Assembly: GCA_003164255.1 (NCBI GenBank)
Contig: PLST01000548.1
Coordinates: 1 to 6,243, forward strand
DNA from: Acidobacteriaceae bacterium
GTDB lineage: Bacteria; Acidobacteriota; Terriglobia; Terriglobales; Acidobacteriaceae
DNA length: 6,243 nt
Direction of reading: 5' to 3'
In this document: one piece after another, positions 1 through 5,302 of the stretch
Layout: each line of letters starts with the position of its first letter
Position numbering within the stretch: position 1 is the first letter of the stretch
The notes under the pieces: model-generated
Databases searched by the model: none
What the model was told of the DNA's origin: nothing
The model's input: only the letters and a program-made list of their open reading frames with translations
Program-made: the position numbers and the translations under genes

Positions 1-437
1 GCCTTCGTCTCCTCCGGGCTCAGCTTCACCTCGATCAGCACCGGCAGCTTTTTCCCCAATCGACCCGCGGCCTCATTCAGCCGCTCCGCCAGCTTCAGCG
101 AATCCACCGAATCCACCGCATCAAAAATCTCCACCGCCCGCGCCGCCTTGTTCGACTGCAAATGTCCGATCAAGTGCACCAGCACCGGCGCATCCGCCGC
201 TGCGTTGCTTCCTCCTGCGCGCCACTCTTTCACCCCTGCAGCCTTCGATGCAAACTCCTGCACGCGGTTCTCGCCAAACAGCCGCAGCCCCAGCTCCGCC
301 GCCTCAACAATCTTCTCCGCCGCATACGTCTTCGACACGGCCATCAGCTCCACATCGCCGCGCGCGCGCCCCGCCGCGCGACAAGCCCGCCCGATCGCCT
401 CTTCCAGCCGTTCGAGATTTTCCGCCAGTGCCGTCAT
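1..437 (-). CDS. yggS: YggS-family PLP-binding protein (N-terminal part, cut by window edge)
   Basis: The first 145 residues of a YggS/YlmE/PROSC-type protein are visible. These proteins bind pyridoxal 5'-phosphate in the cytoplasm on an alanine-racemase-like TIM barrel, have no clear enzyme activity, and help keep PLP and amino/keto-acid balance. The PLP lysine is seen in M-A-V-S-K-T-Y at Lys36, the same position as in E. coli YggS. Other family blocks follow: F-G-E-N-R-V-Q-E (54-61), H-L-I-G-H-L-Q-S-N-K (88-97) and V-D-S-L-K-L-A-E-R-L near 115. Family members are about 230 residues, so roughly 85 C-terminal residues lie left of base 1. The ATG at 437 is the only start after an in-frame stop at 459-461, and AGGG lies 5 nt upstream. 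The gene is divergent from the DUF486 gene across 78 bp. Identification is firm; the physiological role is inferred from the family. Confidence 0.93.
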   Translation of the reverse strand, partial: MTALAENLERLEEAIGRACRAAGRARGDVELMAVSKTYAAEKIVEAAELGLRLFGENRVQEFASKAAGVKEWRAGGSNAAADAPVLVHLIGHLQSNKAARAVEIFDAVDSVDSLKLAERLNEAAGRLGKKLPVLIEVKLSPEETK

Positions 438-515
438 CGCATCCCTGTCTGCGCGTCTTCATCCATCCGGAACGCCGCCGCAACTCGGTTCCATCCGTCC
501 GCATCCAACAACCTT

Positions 516-845
516 ATGTGGACCGTTATTTTACTCACCATCTCCAACATCTTCATGACCTTTGCCTGGTACGGTCATCTCCGCTTCCGGCACGAGGCCC
601 TTTGGAAGGTCGTCCTCGTCAGCTGGGGGATTGCCTTCTTCGAATACTGTTTCCAGGTTCCCGCCAACCGCCTCGGCGCAGACCGTTTTTCGCCCGTGCA
701 GCTCAAAGTCATTCAAGAGGTCATTACGCTGATCGTCTTTGGCGTCTTCGTTACCTTCTACTTCGGAGAGCACCTGCGCTGGAACCACGCCGTCTCAGCA
801 GCCTTCCTGGTCGGTGCAGTCTTCTTCGCTTTTCACCAGTTCTAG
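516..845 (+). CDS. DUF486 family (DMT-like) small membrane protein
   Basis: A 109-residue integral membrane protein of the DUF486 family (Pfam PF04342), often labelled DMT family protein because it resembles half of a drug/metabolite transporter. Four hydrophobic segments are seen at about residues 2-18, 30-47, 66-83 and 91-107. The family signature F-E-Y-C-F-Q-V-P-A-N-R-L-G (42-54) sits after TM2, and Q-L-K-V-I-Q-E-V-I-T-L starts TM3. Length matches the family (about 110-116), so it is complete. The open frame continues upstream to 162, but that extension is antisense to yggS and unlike the family; the ATG at 516 gives the expected M-W-T-V-I-L-L N-terminus. There is no clear Shine-Dalgarno, so translation may be leaderless or use a weak site. 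Its transport substrate is unknown. It converges on trxB. Confidence 0.92.
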   Translation: MWTVILLTISNIFMTFAWYGHLRFRHEALWKVVLVSWGIAFFEYCFQVPANRLGADRFSPVQLKVIQEVITLIVFGVFVTFYFGEHLRWNHAVSAAFLVGAVFFAFHQF

Positions 846-860
846 ATTTGAAATAATTAT

Positions 861-920
861 GGGTGCCCCCGGTCCCTCGCCGTTGGGGACCGGGGAATGA
901 AGAAGCCTGATGTCGCACCC
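861..920. terminator. Nested palindrome between convergent genes, terminator-like
   Basis: A perfect 10-bp stem (CCCCGGTCCC 867-876 with GGGACCGGGG 886-895, 9-nt loop) lies inside an outer 6-bp pair GGGTGC (861-866)/GCACCC (915-920). It sits 15 bp past the DUF486 stop and 66 bp past the trxB stop, which suits a bidirectional terminator. Neither side has a good T-run, so Rho-independent activity is uncertain. From memory, GGGTGCCCC-headed palindromes are common between genes in Acidobacteriaceae, so this may instead be a dispersed repeat. Confidence 0.5.
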
Positions 921-960
921 TCAATCAGGAACAGAACCAACCCCACCACGCGCTTGTCCT

Positions 961-981
961 GACCACTGACCACTGAACCCT
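961..981. repeat. Heptanucleotide tandem repeat (GACCACT)2 plus a degenerate copy
   Basis: Two perfect GACCACT units (961-967, 968-974) are followed by GAACCCT (975-981), which reads as a decayed third unit. The array ends 5 bp short of the trxB stop codon (987-989), so it lies in the trxB 3' region, with the decayed copy nearest the gene. A second heptamer array of different sequence sits in the same relation to the gene at 4589-5035. Confidence 0.7.
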
Positions 982-986
982 GTTTC

Positions 987-1934
987 TCAGTGCCCGCGCT
1001 CTTCCAAATACTTCTCCGCCTCAAGCGCAGCCATGCATCCCGATCCCGCGGCCGTAATCGCCTGCCGGTAGCGCCGGTCCTGCACGTCGCCGCACGCAAA
1101 CACTCCGGGAATCGCCTTGCCCCCGAACGTCGTCAGCACGTTGCCCGTCGTCTTGATGTATCCATCCTCGTCCAGGTCCATCTGCCCTTCAAACATCTTG
1201 GCGTTGGGCTCATGCCCAATGCCCAGGAACAGGCCCTTCACTGGCAACTCATCCTCCATGCCCGTCTTCACATTCTTCAGTTTCAGGCCCTTCACATCCT
1301 TCTCTTCCACGCCCAGCACCTCTACCACCACGGTGTTGGGGCGCAGTTCGATGTTGGGATGCGCCATCGCCCGCTCCAGCATGATCTTCGATGCGCGGAA
1401 CGCGTCGCGCCTGTGCAGCAGCGTCACCTTCGAGGCAAAGCGCGTCAGAAACAGCGCTTCTTCCATCGCCGAATCGCCGCCGCCCACCACCGCGATCTCG
1501 TGCCCGCGGAAAAATGCCCCATCGCACGTTGCGCAGCTTGAAACTCCGTGCCCGATCAGCGCCTGCTCGCTCGGCAAACCCAGCCAGCGTGCGCTCGCGC
1601 CCGACGCCACAATCAGCGTCCGCGTCAAAATCTCGCCCGCCGCCGTATGCAGCTTGATCGGGTGCGCATTCAAGTCCACGCGGCTCAAATGCGCCAGCTG
1701 GAACTCCGCGCCAAACCGCGCCGCCTGCTTCTTCATGTTCTCAATCAGGTCAGGCCCCTGGATGCCTTCCGGCCAGCCCGGAAAATTCTCCACCAGCGTC
1801 GTGATCGAAAGCTGCCCACCCGGCTCGTGCCCTTCAAGAACCAGCGGCTTCAACCCCGCGCGCGCCGTGTAGATGGCCGCTGTCAGCCCGGCGCATCCCG
1901 AGCCAAGAATTACTGTGTCGCGAATCTCACTCAT
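987..1934 (-). CDS. trxB: Thioredoxin reductase (NADPH)
   Basis: A 315-residue low-molecular-weight thioredoxin reductase: a cytoplasmic FAD flavoprotein that passes electrons from NADPH to thioredoxin through a redox-active disulfide. Seen in order: FAD-binding G-S-G-C-A-G (11-16), G-G-Q-L (39-42), active-site C-A-T-C (134-137), NADPH-binding G-G-G-D-S-A-M-E-E (151-159), H-R-R-D-A-F-R-A (174-181; the arginines contact the NADPH phosphate), and the C-terminal FAD motif C-G-D-V-Q-D (281-286). Length is normal (310-320), so it is complete. Position 14 is Cys where most family members have Pro (G-S-G-P-A-G). The ATG at 1934 has AGGA 6 nt upstream. The mannosidase gene ends 60 bp upstream on the same strand, so co-transcription is possible, but no functional link is evident. 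No thioredoxin gene is present in the window. Confidence 0.96.
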   Translation of the reverse strand: MSEIRDTVILGSGCAGLTAAIYTARAGLKPLVLEGHEPGGQLSITTLVENFPGWPEGIQGPDLIENMKKQAARFGAEFQLAHLSRVDLNAHPIKLHTAAGEILTRTLIVASGASARWLGLPSEQALIGHGVSSCATCDGAFFRGHEIAVVGGGDSAMEEALFLTRFASKVTLLHRRDAFRASKIMLERAMAHPNIELRPNTVVVEVLGVEEKDVKGLKLKNVKTGMEDELPVKGLFLGIGHEPNAKMFEGQMDLDEDGYIKTTGNVLTTFGGKAIPGVFACGDVQDRRYRQAITAAGSGCMAALEAEKYLEERGH

Positions 1935-1994
1935 AAGTTTTCCTATCCCGATTTTAGCCGCTTGCCGCGGCCGCCCCCGTCAATCTAGTCCCGC

Positions 1995-3437
1995 TCAATC
2001 CAGTTTCGATGCCAGCAGCGCTGGCCGTTCCTTCGCCAGCTTCAACACCAACTCGCCCAGCAGCGTGTTCGCCCACGCAAACCACGACCGCGTAAAACTG
2101 GATGCGTTGTCCTTGTCAAACGATTCATGCATGAACCCGGTCGCCGCTGTCGAATCCCGCAGCCAGCGCAGGCACATCCGTATCTCCGCATCGTCGGTCG
2201 AAGTCAGCGCCCGGTACATAATCCCCATCGGCCACACCATGTTCAGCCCCTCATGAGGCCCGCCCACGCCCTCGGCCGCCTTGCCCTTGAAGAAATAAGG
2301 ATTCGAATCGCTCAGCGCAAACGCCCGCGTCCGACGGTAAAGCGGATCTTCCACGCTCGCGCAACCCAGGTACGCCATGCTCACCAGTCCCGGCGCGTTG
2401 GCGTCGTCCATCATCAGCGCATTGCCGTAGCCGTCCACCTCGTACGCCCAGATCTCGCCAAATTTCTCGTGATGCACCCTTCCGTGAATCTCGAGCGCCC
2501 GCTCCACTTCCATCGCCAGCTCCGCCGCCTCCGTCGCCAGCTTGGCGTCATCCAGCACATGCGCCGCCATCTCCGCCAGCTTGCGCAGGCTCGTCACGGC
2601 AAACAGGTTCGCCGGAACAAACAGCGGATAAATGCACGCATCGTCCGACGGCCGGAACATCGAGAAAATCATTCCCACCGGCCGCGCCGGGTTGCCGAAC
2701 CCGCTCAACGCCACCGTATCGTAGGGAACGGCGGAGTTGCGCTCAAATGAATATGACCCTTTGTCCTTCTTGCGCTGCTGCTCGCGGAAGGTCCGCACAA
2801 GGTTCCACGCCGCCTCCTTCCACTCCGCGTCAAACGGCTTTATGTCTCCGGTTGCCTTCCAGTACCCATGCGCCAGCCGCAGCGGATAGCACAGCGAATC
2901 CACCTCCCACTTGCGCTCGCCCACCCCTGCGTGATGTTCCGTCTTGTCGTGCACCGCCCAGGTCAGCGGTGGCTGCTTCTCGTCGCGCATAAACGCATTC
3001 GCATAGGGATCGATCAGGATCATCCGCGCCTGCCGCCGGATCAGTCCTTCCAGCAGTTGCCGCAGTTCCGCGTCCTCCTTCGCCAGCGCTACGTAAGGCC
3101 ACACCTGCGCTGAGGAGTCCCTGAGCCACATCGCATCGATGTCGCCCGTCACCACGTACGTATCGGGCTTGCCGTCCACCGTACTCGCATACACCGTCGT
3201 GTCCAGCGTGTTCGGAAAGCAGTTCTCAAAAATTACCGCCAGGGCCTCGTCGCGAATCTGCCGCCTGGTCTTCGCGATCAACGCCTCGACCGCCGCGCAT
3301 CTAAAATGCCTCTGATTCACTGGCGGCCGTCCCGCCCGCAACTCCATCCCCACCTGCGCTCCCGCGCGCCTTCCACCCTGAATGGCCGCCAACGCCGCCG
3401 CACCCTTCAGCCAATCCCGCCTGCTGATCCTCGCCAT
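1995..3437 (-). CDS. GH125 exo-alpha-1,6-mannosidase, Tat-exported
   Basis: A 480-residue glycoside hydrolase family 125 protein (old name DUF1237). Characterised members are metal-independent, inverting exo-alpha-1,6-mannosidases that trim mannan or N-glycan mannose. Family blocks seen: D-I-D-A-M-W-L-R-D-S-S-A-Q-V (99-112), W-E-V-D-S-L-C-Y-P (177-185), F-R-P-S-D-D-A (261-267), D-G-Y-G-N-A-L-M-M-D-D-A-N (335-347), G-G-P-H-E (392-396) and M-H-E-S-F (436-440). Asp265 and Glu438 are 173 residues apart, as are the acid and base recalled for the Clostridium perfringens enzyme (Asp220/Glu393); this mapping is inference. The N-terminus S-R-R-D-W-L-K-G-A-A-A-L-A-A (5-18) is a twin-arginine signal, with probable cleavage after A-G-A near 27, so a periplasmic or secreted enzyme is expected. 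The ATG at 3437 is the first start after an in-frame stop (3465-3467); no clear ribosome site is seen. No other glycan gene is adjacent. Confidence 0.93.
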   Translation of the reverse strand: MARISRRDWLKGAAALAAIQGGRRAGAQVGMELRAGRPPVNQRHFRCAAVEALIAKTRRQIRDEALAVIFENCFPNTLDTTVYASTVDGKPDTYVVTGDIDAMWLRDSSAQVWPYVALAKEDAELRQLLEGLIRRQARMILIDPYANAFMRDEKQPPLTWAVHDKTEHHAGVGERKWEVDSLCYPLRLAHGYWKATGDIKPFDAEWKEAAWNLVRTFREQQRKKDKGSYSFERNSAVPYDTVALSGFGNPARPVGMIFSMFRPSDDACIYPLFVPANLFAVTSLRKLAEMAAHVLDDAKLATEAAELAMEVERALEIHGRVHHEKFGEIWAYEVDGYGNALMMDDANAPGLVSMAYLGCASVEDPLYRRTRAFALSDSNPYFFKGKAAEGVGGPHEGLNMVWPMGIMYRALTSTDDAEIRMCLRWLRDSTAATGFMHESFDKDNASSFTRSWFAWANTLLGELVLKLAKERPALLASKLD

Positions 3438-3493
3438 CGCACACGTACCCCGCCCGCGCCGGTTTCAACACACGACGCGTATTTCTCTCTATC

Positions 3494-3703
3494 ATGTCAC
3501 TTATGGCGAATTTGACTCTTATCTACGGACTCAGGCTGCTGCCCGAAGGCGAGGTCACGGCGATCGAGGACGCGACCCTCAAGCTGGCCAACGGACACGT
3601 GGCCCACGTCACCATGCACTCCATCGAAGGCTCGCGCCAGGAGATCGAGGCGCAGCTCAAGCGTTCGCTCGATGCATTCTTTGATTTTTATCCTGAAATT
3701 TAA
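3494..3703 (+). CDS. Small acidic protein of unknown function
   Basis: A 69-residue protein that I do not recognise. It reads M-S-L-M-A-N at the start, then a beta-like stretch (L-T-L-I-Y-G-L-R-L-L), an acidic middle and a helix-like end (E-I-E-A-Q-L-K-R-S-L-D-A-F-F-D-F-Y). It is acidic, has no cysteine, and has no signal peptide or membrane segment, so it should be cytosolic. Codons are strongly G/C-ending from GAGGTCACGG onward, like the real genes here, and the frame fills the space between the mannosidase start and the stop of the next gene, which supports it being coding. The start could be the ATG at 3494 or the one at 3503; neither has a clear Shine-Dalgarno. It is divergent from the mannosidase gene with only 56 bp between, so their promoters must be close or overlapping. 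Confidence 0.72.
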   Translation: MSLMANLTLIYGLRLLPEGEVTAIEDATLKLANGHVAHVTMHSIEGSRQEIEAQLKRSLDAFFDFYPEI

Positions 3704-3722
3704 ACTGCCCCGCGCTCGAACC

Positions 3723-3739
3723 GGCCCGCATCTCGGGCC
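3723..3739. terminator. Terminator-like hairpin between convergent genes
   Basis: A perfect 6-bp stem GGCCCG/CGGGCC with a 5-nt loop CATCT lies in the 46-bp spacer between the stop of the 69-residue gene (plus) and the stop of the Cys-repeat protein (minus). Its position fits a shared terminator. There is no T-run on either strand, so it may be only a transcript-end stabiliser or a chance GC palindrome. Confidence 0.4.
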
Positions 3740-3749
3740 TGCTCGGCCG

Positions 3750-4202
3750 TCAGCGTGTGGCTACGTCGACCTGCCTCGATAGGCGGAAGCTTGCGCCCCG
3801 GCTCTGCACCTCGGACGCCACCGAAATCACGGCGGAAAGCTGCTCATCCGTGCATGTGCTGCCGTCCATCTGGGAGCACTTCAGCCAACCATTCGGTTCC
3901 AGGTCCAGGTATTGCACCATCGAAAGCGGCTTGTGCTGCCTGCGGCTCGACACGATTCCACGATTCAGCTCGGCCACCTGGTCCGCCGTGCACGCTGAGG
4001 AGCCGTCAGCGCTCGTGCACCGCAGCAGCGTCATCGAAGCCGAGGCCATCGGATCAGATACCCCCCTCAGGTTCGCTCCGCCCTCGCTCACTGCCCCGCC
4101 GTTCCCGCTTTTGGCTTGGCTGGCGCCCTGACCAAACAGAGATAGGGAAGCAGCGGCCAAAACGACCATCGCGCATATTCGCATGACTGGCTTTATCCGC
4201 AT
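3750..4202 (-). CDS. Small secreted protein with two Cys-pair repeats (copy A)
   Basis: A 150-residue exported protein of no family I recognise, clearly a paralogue of the protein at 4589-5035. Residues 1-25 form a signal peptide (basic start, then I-C-A-M-V-V-L-A-A-A-S-L-S-L-F-G), followed by a low-complexity Gly/Ser/Ala linker to about 57. Two internal repeats follow: L-R-C-T-S-A-D-G-S-S-A-C-T-A-D-Q (60-75) and L-K-C-S-Q-M-D-G-S-T-C-T-D-E-Q (107-121), with cysteines at 62/71 and 109/117. Between them is the conserved segment G-I-x4-R-R-Q-H-K-P-L-x2-V-Q. The tail ends F-R-L-S-R-Q-V-D-V-A-T. In an oxidising periplasm the cysteines would probably pair, giving two small disulfide loops; this is inference. 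The ATG at 4202 is chosen because GAGGAG ends 4 nt upstream; the internal Met at 4184 has no such site. It has its own promoter block at 4282-4310. Confidence 0.87.
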   Translation of the reverse strand: MRIKPVMRICAMVVLAAASLSLFGQGASQAKSGNGGAVSEGGANLRGVSDPMASASMTLLRCTSADGSSACTADQVAELNRGIVSSRRQHKPLSMVQYLDLEPNGWLKCSQMDGSTCTDEQLSAVISVASEVQSRGASFRLSRQVDVATR

Positions 4203-4277
4203 AAGTCTCCTCTAATGTTTACGTTACGCCGCAGGTCGCACTCTCCACAGGGAATTGGGCAACCCACCTTGCTACGT

Positions 4278-4333
4278 GCCCAAACTACGCGGCCCTCGGC
4301 CCCTTGGCAATACAACTTTGGCCCAGAAACACC
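4278..4333 (-). promoter_or_regulatory. Conserved promoter block upstream of copy A
   Basis: On the minus strand, AAAGTTGTATTGCCA (4305-4319) is identical to 5144-5158 upstream of the paralogue, and about 55 bp around it align. It reads as -35 TTGCCA (4305-4310; 5 of 6 to TTGACA), a 17-bp spacer, and -10 TAGTTT (4282-4287; 3 of 6 to TATAAT), predicting a leader of about 70 nt. A regulator site within the upstream AAAGTTG part is possible. The -10 is poor, so an alternative sigma factor or an activator may be used. Confidence 0.55.
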
Positions 4334-4550
4334 CCTGGAAGGCATCTCCAGACAGGTGACCACGGGGTCAGCCGGCCAGGTAAAGAGCTCAAATACTGGA
4401 CTTTACCGGCGTACACCTTTTGGTGACGCGGCGGCCGCCCCATTGGGGGACTCTCTGGGTTGGCGTGGCCGGGAACCCACAGGCAGGCCTCCGTCCATGG
4501 GGTGCTTGGGCGACGGGCTGAACACCAATGCAATCAACCCAGAGTTTTTC

Positions 4551-4578
4551 TAATCCCTAATCCCTAATCCCTGTTCCC
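4551..4578. repeat. Heptanucleotide tandem repeat (TAATCCC)3 plus a degenerate copy
   Basis: Three perfect TAATCCC units (4551-4557, 4558-4564, 4565-4571) are followed by TGTTCCC (4572-4578), a decayed fourth. The array ends 10 bp from the stop of the gene at 4589-5035, on its 3' side. As in the trxB 3' array, the decayed copy is the one nearest the gene. Confidence 0.85.
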
Positions 4579-4588
4579 TGCTTTCCCC

Positions 4589-5035
4589 CTACGGGCTGGC
4601 CACATCGATCGACTTCATCACATGGAATCCCCCGCCTCCCTTGTTCTTCGTCTTGCTGGCGGCCGCGGTCTCCTCCGCTACCTCGATCACAGCGGAAAGC
4701 TGTGCATCGGTGCACGCGCTGCCGTTCGTCTGCGTGCACTTCAACTGCCCATTCGGCCCCTGCGAAACGGCCTGCACGAGCCTCAGCGGCTCGTGCTGCC
4801 GTCTGCCCACCAAAATCCCGCTGTTCAGGTCAGCCACCTGCGCTGGCGAACAGGCCGAACCGTCATCTCCCGTGCACTTCAATCCCGCTGTCGAAGGAGC
4901 GGCCACCGGAGCAGCGGCCGCCTGACCCGCTCCTCCCGCCTTGTTCCCGGTCTTCGCCCCGCTCGCCGCCTGCCCCATGGCCGGAATGGCTGCGGCGCAC
5001 ACCGCCGCTACGCAAAGAAACATTCTTCGCTTCAT
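4589..5035 (-). CDS. Small secreted protein with two Cys-pair repeats (copy B)
   Basis: A 148-residue exported protein of unknown function, paralogue of the one at 3750-4202. Residues 1-23 are a textbook signal peptide (M-K-R-R-M-F-L-C, hydrophobic core, end A-M-G-Q-A), followed by a Gly/Ala-rich linker to about 50. Repeat 1 is L-K-C-T-G-D-D-G-S-A-C-S-P-A-Q (52-66), repeat 2 is L-K-C-T-Q-T-N-G-S-A-C-T-D-A-Q (98-112); the cysteines at 54/62 and 100/108 both have C-x7-C spacing. The middle holds R-R-Q-H-E-P-L (79-85) and P-N-G, as in copy A. A Lys/Gly-rich hinge (127-136) precedes the conserved end F-H-V-M-K-S-I-D-V-A-S-P. The open frame runs up to an ATG at 5083, but the ATG at 5035 has a perfect AGGAGG 9 nt upstream and starts the signal peptide, so it is taken as the start. 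The two copies lie in tandem with 386 bp between, consistent with an old duplication that included the promoter. Confidence 0.9.
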   Translation of the reverse strand: MKRRMFLCVAAVCAAAIPAMGQAASGAKTGNKAGGAGQAAAAPVAAPSTAGLKCTGDDGSACSPAQVADLNSGILVGRRQHEPLRLVQAVSQGPNGQLKCTQTNGSACTDAQLSAVIEVAEETAAASKTKNKGGGGFHVMKSIDVASP

Positions 5036-5044
5036 CTTCTTAAA

Positions 5045-5050
5045 CCTCCT
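5045..5050 (-). promoter_or_regulatory. Shine-Dalgarno AGGAGG that fixes the copy B start
   Basis: AGGAGG on the minus strand lies 9 nt before the ATG at 5035. It is the strongest ribosome site in the window and shows that the longer reading (ATG at 5083) is not the real start. It suggests copy B is translated efficiently. Confidence 0.85.
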
Positions 5051-5115
5051 GTTTTGTTTTGCTTGCGCTGCAGAACTTTCCATCTTGCCGGTTTGGGGAG
5101 CTCTTCTGGCAGCCT

Positions 5116-5171
5116 GCCCAACCTACGCCGCCCCTAAATTCACTGGCAATACAACTTTCGCCCCGGAATCA
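5116..5171 (-). promoter_or_regulatory. Conserved promoter block upstream of copy B
   Basis: This is the counterpart of the block at 4278-4333. The minus strand carries AAAGTTGTATTGCCA (5144-5158), with -35 TTGCCA (5144-5149), an 18-bp spacer and -10 TAGGTT (5120-5125), followed by TTGGGCA as in copy A. The distance from the -35 to the start codon is about 110 bp here and 104 bp in copy A. Conservation of both boxes while the spacer sequence has diverged favours functional constraint over recent duplication alone. Confidence 0.55.
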
Positions 5172-5225
5172 CAAGCGTCAAGGACCGCAACCTGCTGCGC
5201 CCCACCCGGAACGAGGACCCCGTGC

Positions 5226-5302
5226 CCCATCCATCCGCAGTTCCGGGGTCCCCACGGACAGGTCTTAGTACGTGGGGTGGAGTTTCACCGCGGATGGATG
5301 GG
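5226..5302. repeat. Nested inverted repeat, possible structured RNA or dispersed palindrome
   Basis: Perfect 13-bp arms CCCATCCATCCGC (5226-5238) and GCGGATGGATGGG (5290-5302) enclose 51 bp. Inside, a second perfect 7-bp stem CCCCACG (5250-5256)/CGTGGGG (5271-5277) closes a 14-nt loop, with an asymmetric internal loop of 11 and 12 nt between the stems. A transcript of either strand could fold into a long hairpin. The left arm is preceded by GTGCCC, like the palindrome at 861, so membership of a dispersed family is possible. No known riboswitch or small-RNA consensus was recognised. Confidence 0.7.

Larger units (their letters stand above)
4203..4588. other. 386-bp non-coding stretch between the paralogues
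   Basis: No convincing gene is seen. The stretch holds the leader and promoter of copy A (4203-4333), then short stems: TGACC/GGTCA (4357-4361/4366-4370), GGTAAAG/CTTTACC (4379-4385/4401-4407), CCCC/GGGG (4438-4441/4445-4448) and TGGGTT/AACCCA (4456-4461/4474-4479). A heptamer repeat (4551-4578) sits close to the copy B stop. The stems may form a structured transcript end for copy B, but short stems are easy to find in GC-rich DNA. Confidence 0.6.

Noticed and set aside
162..515. Upstream extension of the DUF486 reading frame
   Set aside because: It is antisense to yggS, rich in Arg/Ser/Ala shadow sequence, and absent from the DUF486 family, whose N-terminus matches the ATG at 516.
867..895. 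CRISPR-like or attachment-site repeat
   Set aside because: It is a single palindrome with no repeated spacer structure and no integrase or cas gene nearby.
1117..1872. Long plus-strand frame opposite trxB
   Set aside because: It is a Ser/Arg/Pro-rich shadow of a firmly identified gene, as expected in GC-rich DNA. The same applies to the frames opposite the mannosidase at 2127-2750.
1951..1983. Possible trxB promoter: TTGACG (1978-1983) and TAAAAT (1951-1956) on the minus strand
   Set aside because: The spacer is 21 bp, too long for a normal sigma-70 promoter, so it is not listed.
4215..4553. 112-codon plus-strand reading frame between the paralogues
   Set aside because: It has no ribosome site, no recognisable domain and an irregular composition, and it runs through the copy A promoter block and hairpins.
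5036..5083. Longer start for copy B (ATG at 5083)
   Set aside because: It would put 16 polar residues before the signal peptide and ignore the perfect AGGAGG that serves the ATG at 5035.
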